A stretch of 5,657 bases of DNA. Origin: Succinimonas sp045124755. Lineage in GTDB: Bacteria > Pseudomonadota > Gammaproteobacteria > Enterobacterales > Succinivibrionaceae. The notes under the pieces were generated by a model. It was not told where the DNA came from, searched no databases, and saw nothing but the letters and a program-made list of their open reading frames with translations. Each line of letters starts with the position of its first letter. Within the stretch, counting starts at the first letter, position 1. The DNA lies in assembly GCF_045124755.1 (NCBI RefSeq), contig NZ_JBGVMK010000116.1; one strand, written 5' to 3'. The position numbers were made by a program, and so were the translations under genes. Below are positions 1-5,657 of this stretch, one piece after another.

Positions 1-203
1 AATTATTAAACAGGAAGCACAGCCAAGCGTCTTACCTTCTTAATTATTATTCTTCAAAACTCTAACTCAGTTACTGCATGCATAGATTGAATGAGGTGCA
101 TCCTCCCCGGGCAGGGGATCAAGATTCATCGGAAAGGGGAGTCACAAATTACCTCAAAGCGGGATCACTATCTCATTATCTTTCCACACTGGACAGCAGT
201 AGA
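1..203. other. Leader-distal flank of the CRISPR array, no gene seen
   Basis: This is AT-rich at first and more mixed towards the array. All frames on both strands are broken by stops, and I recognise no gene, partial or otherwise. Small features are a TGCATGCA palindrome near 75-82 and a weak hairpin at 104-118 (TCCCC, loop GGGCA, GGGGA). No T-tract follows the hairpin in either direction, so it is not a convincing terminator. If the array is transcribed from the right, precursor crRNA would end in or beyond this stretch. Confidence 0.6.
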
Positions 204-602
204 GTTTCAATACCGCAGCAGGGTTACCCTTTGCGGCATTCCTGATAAATGAAGCTATTATTCCCATAGCTATAAAGTTTCAATACCGCAATAGGGTATC
301 CCCCATGCGGCGCAGAATTGCTTAAGCTTCCGGGTGTACGGAGCAAAGCTTCAATATCGCAGCAGGGTTACCCCCTTTGCGGCAGCCCGAGAGGACGCGT
401 TATAAACCCGCGACGGTGGCTGTTTCAATACCGCAGCAGGGTTACCCCCTTTGCGGCAGGGTAGCGTGGGTCGACCATGACCACGTGGCTCAGTTTCAAT
501 ACCGCAGCAGGGTTACCCCTTTGCGGCAATCGTATGTTCCAGTATTAAGGAGTTACGGGAATACATGTTTCAATACCGCAGCAGGGTTACCCCCTTTGCG
601 GC
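204..602 (-). repeat. Oldest block of the array, mainly A-type repeats 1-6
   Basis: Repeats start at 204, 277, 348, 422, 493 and 567. Numbers 1, 3, 4, 5 and 6 have the A body (GCAGGGTTACC..., ending CTTTGCGGC); number 2 has a B body shortened to 35 bases. Repeats 1 and 5 have lost two and one C from the C-run (34 and 35 bases), and repeat 3 reads ATATCGCA instead of ATACCGCA. Length variation concentrated at the leader-distal end fits the expected decay of old repeats. Confidence 0.9.
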
Positions 603-999
603 GTCCAGCGTGCTCTATCTGATTAAGTATTCTCTCAGGTTTCAATACCGCAATAGGGTATCACCCCATGCGGCGTGGGACACTCGTGCCATGGCCCGCG
701 ACATCTGCTGGCTTCAATACCGCAATAGGGTATCACCCCATGCGGCCGGCGTCCTCTGGACCAACCGGTCAGATGCTATCCGGCTTCAATACCGCAATAG
801 GGTATCACCCCATGCGGCAGGGCGGTAATGTAACCTATTATAAATTCAAAAAGGGGCTTCAATACCGCAATAGAGTATCACCCCATGCGGCCTGATATTT
901 TTGGTGTCACCGTATTTTCTGTAACTAGTTTCAATACCGCAATAGAGTATCACCCCATGCGGCATGAAAAAGGATGAACTCATTGAAATCGGCAAGTAT

Positions 1000-1110
1000 G
1001 CTTCAATACCGCAATAGGGTACTCCCCCATGCGGCAGCTGTAATTCATGATGCATATGGTTGCACTGTCAATCAGCTTCAATACCGCAATAGGGTACTCC
1101 CCCATGCGGC
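1000..1110 (-). repeat. Pair of identical 'TACTCCCCCA' B-variant repeats (12 and 13)
   Basis: Repeats at 1000-1035 and 1075-1110 share the middle GGGTACTCCCCCA and flank spacer 12. The same variant recurs as another adjacent pair at 2094-2199 and nowhere else in the array. Confidence 0.9.
1036..1074 (-). other. Spacer 12, resembles T7-type phage RNA polymerase motif C
   Basis: Read on the plus strand in frame 2, this spacer translates as AVIHDAYGCTVN. The single-subunit RNA polymerases of T7-like phages have motif C, written ALIHDSFGT in T7, with the catalytic aspartate in HD. The match covers A-V/L-I-H-D-A/S-Y/F-G. The family assignment is recalled, not searched. If correct, the crRNA (minus strand) is complementary to the phage mRNA. 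Confidence 0.5.
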
Positions 1111-1147
1111 TCCGCAGCCCGCCTTCCGTTCTGCTCCCCCTGCGGGT

Positions 1148-1327
1148 GTTTCAATACCGCAGCAGGGTTACCCCCTTTGCGGCCTTATCGAGGTCGTGAA
1201 GACCTGGTTGGATAAGTAGTTTCAATACCGCAGCAGGGTTACCCCCTTTGCGGCCACTGCGGAGAGGCCCGACAGGGATCTCGTTGCCCAGGTTTCAATA
1301 CCGCAGCAGGGTTACCCCCTTTGCGGC
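1148..1327 (-). repeat. Block of three identical A-type repeats (14-16)
   Basis: Repeats at 1148, 1219 and 1292 are identical GTTT plus A-body repeats. The next repeat (17, at 1364) has a B body but keeps the GTTT start, the signature seen at the right edge of every A block. Confidence 0.9.
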
Positions 1328-1434
1328 AGATCTTTCTAAGGAGCTGTTTCAGGAAGTACAGAAGTTTCAATACCGCAATAGGGTATCACCCCATGCGGCG
1401 TGCTCCCCATCTATCTGGCTGCAGAGGCTGCTCT

Positions 1435-1470
1435 GCTTCAATACCGCAGCAGGGTTACCCCCTTTGCGGC
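1435..1470 (-). repeat. Single A-type repeat with GCTT start (18)
   Basis: An A body joined to the B-typical start GCTT. It follows a B repeat and is followed by a B-bodied repeat starting GTTT (19, at 1509). Both edges are therefore recombinant in form, and the exchanged unit would be one body plus one spacer. Confidence 0.9.
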
Positions 1471-1620
1471 GGGGATTATTGTCCGTATGCCGTATTAATA
1501 TCCGGCGTGTTTCAATACCGCAATAGGGCATCACCCCATGCGGCTTCAGGAGCAGGAAAGGGAGTATGTCAGACTATCCTTCAGGCTTCAATACCGCAAT
1601 AGGGTATCACCCCATGCGGC

Positions 1621-1657
1621 TGCATGACGGTTTATTTCATGCTGATGAAATTGTTGC
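1621..1657 (-). other. Spacer 20, resembles a UPF0160/MYG1-like HDGxFHADE motif
   Basis: Plus-strand frame 3 reads HDGLFHADEIV, continuing to A with the first repeat base. This resembles the N-terminal metal-binding signature (H-x-G-x-F-H-x-D-D/E) of the UPF0160/MYG1 family. The identification rests on a short motif and memory of the family. The putative coding strand is again plus, so the crRNA would be antisense to the message. Confidence 0.35.
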
Positions 1658-2093
1658 GCTTCAATACCGCAATAGGGTATCACCCCATGCGGCTTTAGTA
1701 AGACTGCTAATTGCTGGTGGGCAAAGCTGCTTCAATACCGCAATAGGGCATCACCCCATGCGGCTTCTCGTGAATGGCATAGACGGTTTACCATTCTCAA
1801 GGTGCTTCAATACCGCAATAGGGCATCACCCCATGCGGCATGAATTATTTTACTACTATGAACCCGAAGGTCGGAGCTTCAATACCGCAATAGGGTATCA
1901 CCCCATGCGGCGCAGGTCATTCAGAAGATCTGTACTGAGGGATGGGCGCTTCAATACCGCAATAGGGTATCACCCCATGCGGCCCTCTTAGGGAGCTTTG
2001 ATTGTGATGGGCCCTATAGGGGCTTCAATACCGCAATAGGGTATCACCCCATGCGGCGATAATGACCGCGGCAACCCGACCACCGCTAAAGAG

Positions 2094-2199
2094 GCTTCAA
2101 TACCGCAATAGGGTACTCCCCCATGCGGCTTAAGCCTGACCAAACCCGGAACCTGACCGGGATGCTTCAATACCGCAATAGGGTACTCCCCCATGCGGC
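2094..2199 (-). repeat. Second pair of 'TACTCCCCCA' variant repeats (27 and 28)
   Basis: Repeats at 2094-2129 and 2164-2199 are identical to the pair at 1000-1110 but flank a different spacer (27, 34 bases). Confidence 0.9.
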
Positions 2200-2600
2200 T
2201 TACAGCTTACAAAAACAGAAACCAAAAGAAAGTTGGCTTCAATACCGCAACAGGGTATCACCCCATGTGGCCTACAAAGACTGGGGGGGCGTGGCACGAC
2301 AGCTGCTAGTTTCAATACCGCAGTAGGGTATCCCCCATGCGGCGGGTGGGGCTTATCAACAAAATAAACGAAGCGCTACAAGCTTCAATACCGCAATAGG
2401 GTATGCCCCATGCGGCGCTGACTGAGGTGAAGAACCTTGACCGTCTTAAGGCAGCTTCAATACCGCAATAGGGTATCACCCCATGCGGCTTTGGGGATGG
2501 GTTGGGTATCTGGGTACCATATTGTGCGCTTCAATACCGCAACAGGGTATCACCCCATGCGGCTAGTGGTAACTTGGCTCCTTGCTCCTGCCAAAAAGCA

Positions 2601-2636
2601 GTTTCAATACCGCAGCAGGGTTACCCCCTTTGCGGC
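2601..2636 (-). repeat. Isolated canonical A-type repeat (34)
   Basis: GTTT plus full A body, inside a long B stretch. The next repeat (35, at 2672) has a B body with GTTT and an ATATCGCA substitution. Confidence 0.9.
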
Positions 2637-2815
2637 GTGAGGCTCAGGACCGTGCCAAACGGGAAGCTCTGGTTTCAATATCGCAATAGGGTATCCCCCT
2701 ATGCGGCGCGGCGTGAAGATGACTGGCCGGTCCCTGACCGGTGGGCTTCAATACCGCAATAGGACATCACCCCATGCGGCGTCCCTTGCTGGTTCCCTGA
2801 GAGTGGTGTTTCTGG

Positions 2816-2851
2816 GCTTCAATACCGCAAAAGGATCTCTCCCAATGCGGC
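2816..2851 (-). repeat. Most diverged B-side repeat (37)
   Basis: The middle reads AAAAGGATCTCTCCCA in place of ATAGGGTATCACCCCA. The outer ends are intact, so CCGCA/TGCGG pairing is kept, with a shorter GG/CC inner pairing. It lies near the array centre between B-type neighbours, so age alone does not explain it. Confidence 0.85.
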
Positions 2852-3323
2852 TATTGAAACTCTCGTATATATATGTTTAGAAAGATATTAGCTTCAATAC
2901 CGCAATAGGGTATCACCCCATGCGGCGTCTCATTTACGATTAAAAACGTGCCCGTTATTTATGGCTTCAATACCGCAATAGGGTATCACCCCATGCGGCT
3001 TCGTAACTTTCGAGGCAGATAAAGACGGTGATGAAGCTTCAATACCGCAATAGGGTATCCCCCATGCGGCGCTTCAAGTGGGGTTCGTGTTCATCTACAA
3101 GCCGAAGCTTCAATACCGCAATAGGGTATCACCCCATGCGGCTTTGCGAGAATGCTCCTGCCAGCGTAATCGCAGCAAGGCTTCAATACCGCAATAGGGT
3201 ATCACCCTATGCGGCTGCAAGAGCCTGGGTCAACGGCTAATCATTAACTAAGCTTCAATACCGCAATAGGGCATCACCCCATGCGGCGTTTTACTTCAAT
3301 GACTGATTAGCTTAATATATGCC

Positions 3324-3432
3324 GCTTCAATACCGCAATAGGGCATTCCCCCATGCGGCTGCATGATATACCTCGTTTATTTCACAGCATCACTAAGCTT
3401 CAATACCGCAATAGGGCATTCCCCCATGCGGC
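3324..3432 (-). repeat. Pair of 'GGGCATTCCCCCA' variant repeats (44 and 45)
   Basis: Repeats at 3324-3359 and 3397-3432 are identical to each other and to the leader-proximal repeat at 4700-4735. The variant occurs nowhere else. Confidence 0.9.
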
Positions 3433-3469
3433 AAAGTATACTGCAACCATACCGTATAGAATTCTGGTA

Positions 3470-3576
3470 GCTTCAATACCGCAGCAGGGTTACCCCCTTT
3501 GCGGCCTCCGGACTCTGGCAGAAGTAAATCGGCCCTTCTATGTTTCAATACCGCAACAGGGTTACCCCCATGCGAC
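3470..3576 (-). repeat. A-type repeat 46 and A/B hybrid repeat 47
   Basis: Repeat 46 (3470-3505) is an A body with GCTT. Repeat 47 (3542-3576, 35 bases) starts GTTT and continues AACAGGGTTACCCCCATGCGAC: A-like in GGGTTACC, B-like in CCATGCG, with a G-to-A change at the penultimate G that breaks one closing stem pair. It looks like a crossover or conversion product within the body itself. Confidence 0.85.
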
Positions 3577-3757
3577 AAGCTTTGATGAAGCACTATAAGG
3601 AATACGGCTACTGCTAGCTTCAATACCGCAATAGGGTATCACCCCATGCGGCTAAAGGCTCCCGTTCCTGGCCACGGAGACAATCCTGCTTCAATACCGC
3701 AATAGGGTATTCCCCCATGCGGCCCAGTAACATGATTGGGAGCGTCATGGGCACTTT

Positions 3758-3794
3758 GTTTCAATACCGCAGCAGGGTTACCCCCCTTTGCGGC
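3758..3794 (-). repeat. 37-base A-type repeat with expanded C-run (50)
   Basis: This repeat has six C instead of five before TTTGCGGC. With the 34- and 35-base A repeats at 204 and 493 it forms a C-run length series. Confidence 0.85.
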
Positions 3795-4046
3795 TTGGAA
3801 CCGAACCTTAAGAGACCACGCATCTCAAGTTTCAATACCGCAATAGGGTATCACCCCATGCGGCAAGTCGCACGTGACTTCATGAGGAAAGGTTCCCAGA
3901 TGCTTCAATACCGCAATAGGGCATCACCCCATGCGGCTTACTTCCTCGTAGTCCGGCGGGGAGACGCTAAGAAGCTTCAATACCGCAATAGGGCATCACC
4001 CCATGCGGCTCTCCCGGGTGAAACCTGCCGTTGGATTTCATCTGGA

Positions 4047-4298
4047 GCTTCAATACCGCAGTAGGGTTACCCCATTTGCGGCGTACGGCAGGGATGTTTT
4101 TTCTGACTGCTGCATTCACGTTTCAATACCGCAAAAAGGTAACCCCTTTGCGGCCACCGGTAACACGGTTGAGCAGACTGAGTGGCATCGGTTTCAATAC
4201 CGCAGCAGGGTTACCCCCTTTGCGGCTGCCGAAAAATACGAAACCGAAATGTTAGATAAAATGTTTCAATACCGCAGCAGGGTTTCCCCCTTTGCGGC
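4047..4298 (-). repeat. Leader-side block of diverged A-type repeats (54-57)
   Basis: Repeats at 4047, 4120, 4191 and 4263. Only 56 (4191) is canonical A. Repeat 54 has GTAGGGTTACCCCATTT; 55 is 35 bases with AAAAAGGTAACCCC, giving a seven-pair CCGCAAA/TTTGCGG stem; 57 has GGTTTCCCCC. The block opens with GCTT and is closed by a GTTT plus B repeat (58, at 4336). Confidence 0.85.
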
Positions 4299-4699
4299 AA
4301 GTCTTCATTTACATGGGTGTGACAGATCCCGAAGGGTTTCAATACCGCAATAGGGTATCCCCCCATGCGGCCAGAATCATTTGTGCTGGTTTTGGTCCTG
4401 GTATTGGGCTTCAATACCGCAATAGGGTATCACCCCATGCGGCGATCATTGATCTTGCTCGAAAGACCGGTATCGTATCGCTTCAATACCGCAATAGGGT
4501 ATCACCCCATGCGGCGAAATGGCGACGAGGACGCCAAAAAGGAATTAAGGGAGCTTCAATACCGCAATAGGGTATCACCCCATGCGGCTTATCATCATCA
4601 TGCTTTTCATCATCCTCGGATGCTTGCTTCAATACCGCAATAGGGTATCACCCCATGCGGCACCGGGAATTTATCCTGGATCAGGAATCCTTTATGGAC

Positions 4700-4735
4700 G
4701 CTTCAATACCGCAATAGGGCATTCCCCCATGCGGC
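4700..4735 (-). repeat. Leader-proximal repeat (63)
   Basis: This is the repeat adjoining the leader and, in the usual model, the template for new repeats. Its middle GGGCATTCCCCCA differs from the four identical canonical B repeats just inside it (59-62, starts 4408, 4480, 4553, 4626) and matches repeats 44 and 45. Confidence 0.9.
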
Positions 4736-4736
4736 G

Positions 4737-4752
4737 GCCTCCTTTTGGAGGC
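4737..4752 (-). promoter_or_regulatory. Perfect hairpin at the leader-repeat junction
   Basis: GCCTCC, TTTT, GGAGGC: six pairs around a four-base loop, one base from repeat 63. The second leader has the same arms in the opposite order (GGAGG at 5486-5490, CCTCC at 5500-5504). It could be an integration-site feature or part of the transcript start region; there is no T-tract after it on the minus strand, so a terminator is unlikely. Confidence 0.6.
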
Positions 4753-4782
4753 ATTACATCACAAGGCTTCAACAGGTGTCAA
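4753..4782 (-). promoter_or_regulatory. Candidate sigma70-type promoter driving the array
   Basis: On the minus strand TTGACA (4782 to 4777) is followed after 18 bases by TGTAAT (4758 to 4753), five of six matches to TATAAT. Transcription would start near 4746, about ten bases before the first repeat, and run leftwards through the array. The -35 is perfectly kept in the second leader but the -10 is not. Confidence 0.55.
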
Positions 4783-4797
4783 AAAAACATTGCTCTT

Positions 4798-4823
4798 TGA
4801 CAGTGTTCCTGTTAATTCCCTGC
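4798..4823 (-). promoter_or_regulatory. Conserved distal leader block
   Basis: This block, 63-88 bases from repeat 63, differs from its copy at 5558-5583 at only two positions, both in GTTAATT versus GCCAATT. It lies upstream of the predicted promoter, so it may be a protein-binding site for spacer integration or an upstream activating element. Both roles are inferences. Confidence 0.5.
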
Positions 4824-4849
4824 TACACTGCAATCATATCATGCACTCG

Positions 4850-5375
4850 AGAAAAAAGATCCCAAAAAATGCGGTTCTTCCTTATGTTGCGAGAAGCAGA
4901 TCACGTTTTAAAAGACGTGACAAAATATGAGATGAATTTCTGTTTGGACTTGATCTCGAAAAATGCTTATCTTGAAATGGCTTATAACCAGCATTTTGGA
5001 ATCGGAACGAAATCAGTAAAATTATTTAAGTGGTGCCAAATTTTTTGGTGCAGCATAGACGAATGCGATCCTGTGATTATCTCAATAACAGCCATTTTTA
5101 TGGCTTGTACTTACTATAGCTGCAATTTTCCTATTCTTAATTTGCGAACTTGTTCTGCCTTGATTTCTGCGATTTTTCTGCTCTTGAATCCCCGAAAAAT
5201 CCGCTCCCGTTTCAAGATCCCCGGCTTCAAAAAAGTGCTCTTTCCGTAATTTCTTAAAGGTAGTACCAGACACCTCAGTTTCTTGCCGTTATCCTGTCTG
5301 TTCCTTTTTCTGAAGAGTAACACCAATCCGGTTTCACTCAGAGAAGCCGAAAGCAAACGGCGGAAAGAAAGTATG
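4850..5375. other. About 500-base stretch with no convincing gene
   Basis: Open frames exist on both strands. A plus-strand frame of 157 codons (4776-5249) starts inside the conserved leader. If it started at the ATG at 4869, it would have no clear ribosome-binding site, and its product is cysteine-rich with two short hydrophobic stretches resembling nothing I know. A minus-strand frame of 123 codons (5114-5485) starts inside a diverged CRISPR repeat and is overlapped by another minus frame from a GTG at 5273. None is persuasive; a decayed gene cannot be excluded. The stretch holds the inverted repeat at 4901-4920 and a small hairpin at 5090-5105 (AGCCAT, TTTT, ATGGCT). Confidence 0.5.
4901..4920. 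promoter_or_regulatory. Inverted repeat, possible operator
   Basis: TCACGT and ACGTGA arms flank an eight-base AT-rich centre. Size and symmetry suit a dimeric regulator site about 165 bases upstream of the array, but no regulator gene is in view. No T-tract follows, so a terminator is unlikely. Confidence 0.3.
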
Positions 5376-5483
5376 ATTTCAACACCGCAAAAGGGCAGTT
5401 TCCTTTGCGGCAAGGGATATAAAGCACAGCCGCAGGCTGAAGCAGAATTTCTATGCCATACAAGGTACCCCCTTTCCGGTGGC
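5376..5483 (-). CRISPR. Diverged two-repeat mini-array (relic or specialised CRISPR-like unit)
   Basis: The segment 5376-5411 is 36 bases and matches the A-type repeat at 26 of 36 positions: TTTCAA, ACCGCA, AGGG and the last ten bases CCTTTGCGGC are kept. A second, weaker copy spans 5447-5483; it begins ATTTC like the first and keeps AAGG, TACCCCCTTT and a GGC end. Between them lie 35 bases (5412-5446), within the spacer range of the main array. The second copy has different outer bases that still pair (GCCA with TGGC) and keeps AAGG/CCTT. A leader copy follows on the right, so order and orientation match the main locus. Confidence 0.7.
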
Positions 5484-5605
5484 AAGGAGGTTTTGCATGC
5501 CTCCGTTCAGGGGATGCCATGTCACAAGGTCTCAACGGGTGTCAAAGGATTACTCCCTGACAGTGTTCCTGCCAATTCCCTGCAACAGGATCATTGTACT
5601 GCCTT
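5484..5605 (-). promoter_or_regulatory. Second copy of the CRISPR leader, -10 lost
   Basis: Blocks 5522-5546 and 5558-5583 match 4759-4783 and 4798-4823 of the first leader, about 760 bases away in the same orientation. The -35 (TTGACA, 5545 to 5540) is intact, but the position of the -10 reads CATGGC on the minus strand and no alternative at 17 or 19 bases is better. The mini-array is probably weakly transcribed or silent, unless another promoter serves it. Confidence 0.7.
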
Positions 5606-5657
5606 ATCCAAGGAAAGATCAGATAATGGGGTATCCTTCCGACAGATATAGGATCTG
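5606..5657. other. Right edge, nothing identified
   Basis: The last 52 bases lie beyond the second leader. AATGGGGTATCC at 5625-5636 resembles part of a B-type repeat body with one mismatch, but the flanking bases do not follow the repeat pattern. Confidence 0.4.

Larger units (their letters stand above)
204..4735 (-). CRISPR. CRISPR array, 63 repeats and 62 spacers, type I/III-like repeat
   Basis: Repeats are mostly 36 bases (range 34-37) and spacers 34-40 bases, giving a period near 72.5. On the plus strand each repeat begins GYTTCAATACCGCA, has a variable middle, and ends TGCGGC. The two ends pair (CCGCA with TGCGG) and the middle nearly always keeps an inner GGG/CCC pairing, so each unit can form a hairpin. 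On the minus strand the repeat ends in ATTGAAAC or ATTGAAGC right after the hairpin, the usual 5' handle left by Cas6. I therefore assign transcription to the minus strand, with the leader on the right. Repeat size and handle suit type I-B, I-D or III; no cas gene is here to decide. The commonest repeat (GCTT, middle ATAGGGTATCACCCCA) occurs only 16 times, and 30 distinct repeat sequences exist. No two spacers looked alike by eye. Confidence 0.99.
4736..4850 (-). promoter_or_regulatory. CRISPR leader of the main array
   Basis: The sequence adjoins repeat 63 on the side predicted by repeat orientation. It shares two strongly conserved blocks with a second copy at 5484-5605: 4759-4783 (22 of 25 identical) and 4798-4823 (24 of 26 identical), with weaker similarity to about 4845. 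Conservation of leader-type blocks next to two separate repeat units of one family supports the call. The far edge is not sharply defined. Confidence 0.8.

Noticed and set aside
104..118. Hairpin TCCCC/GGGGA as a terminator of the array transcript
   Set aside because: It is short and lacks a T-tract downstream on the minus strand.
123..163. Possible decayed repeat left of repeat 1
   Set aside because: TTACC and GCGG near 149-162 resemble the A repeat and lie a spacer length (40 bases) before repeat 1, but the rest does not align and the stem is absent.
2852..2860. TATTGAAAC at the start of spacer 37, an inverted copy of the repeat end
   Set aside because: Only nine bases match, and the spacer reads as ordinary coding sequence (IETLVYICLERY), so chance is the simpler explanation.
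377..4643. Dozens of open frames of 60-140 codons across the array, with peptides such as FNTAIGYHPMR or LQYRNRVSPHAA repeated
   Set aside because: These are translations of the CRISPR repeat. The repeat lacks stops in several frames and the variable period shifts frame from unit to unit, so they are not genes.
4776..5249. Plus-strand 157-codon open frame
   Set aside because: It starts within the conserved leader, has no clear ribosome-binding site at either candidate ATG, has odd composition and matches no family I know.
5114..5485. Minus-strand 123-codon open frame and an overlapping GTG-started frame (5082-5273)
   Set aside because: The longer one begins inside a diverged CRISPR repeat, the two overlap in different frames, and neither has a recognisable motif.
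5625..5636. AATGGGGTATCC resembling a B repeat body, possible third diverged repeat
   Set aside because: Neither the handle nor the closing TGCGGC is present around it, and the window ends too soon to judge.
5283..5651. Plus-strand 122-codon open frame
   Set aside because: It runs through both diverged repeats and the whole second leader, which are explained as CRISPR sequence.

Overview
The window is dominated by one large CRISPR array, about 4.5 kb of the 5.66 kb. I count 63 repeats and 62 spacers between 204 and 4735. No cas gene, rRNA, tRNA, insertion sequence or other recognisable protein gene is present. The host is probably a bacterium: the leader carries a sigma70-like TTGACA / TGTAAT pair, and one spacer encodes what looks like motif C of a T7-type phage RNA polymerase. 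I cannot name a genus. Read on the minus strand the repeats end in ATTGAAAC or ATTGAAGC, directly after a hairpin closed by GCCGCA and TGCGGT. This is the usual layout of Cas6-processed type I or type III repeats, so the array is transcribed right to left, with its leader on the right and its oldest end on the left.

Layout: 1-203, leader-distal flank with no gene seen. 204-4735, the array. 4736-about 4850, leader with a candidate minus-strand promoter. About 4850-5375, about 500 bases with no convincing gene, holding a 20-base inverted repeat. 5376-5483, two strongly diverged repeats around one spacer-sized segment. 5484-about 5605, a second diverged copy of the same leader whose -10 box is not recognisable. 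The window therefore holds two tandem CRISPR loci in the same orientation, one large and one reduced or specialised.

The main surprise is inside the big array. Its 63 repeats fall into 30 distinct sequences. Most belong to two body types: A (middle GCAGGGTTACCCCCTT) and B (middle ATAGGGTATCACCCCA). The second base of each repeat (GTTT or GCTT, i.e. crRNA handle AUUGAAAC or AUUGAAGC) follows the body type of the neighbouring repeat to its left, not its own. All 16 repeats that follow an A body carry GTTT, against 5 of the 46 that follow other bodies. This fits an array built as a mosaic from two parental arrays by exchange inside the shared repeat core. The second locus at the right end has an A-like repeat end and its own leader, so it is a plausible relic of one parent.
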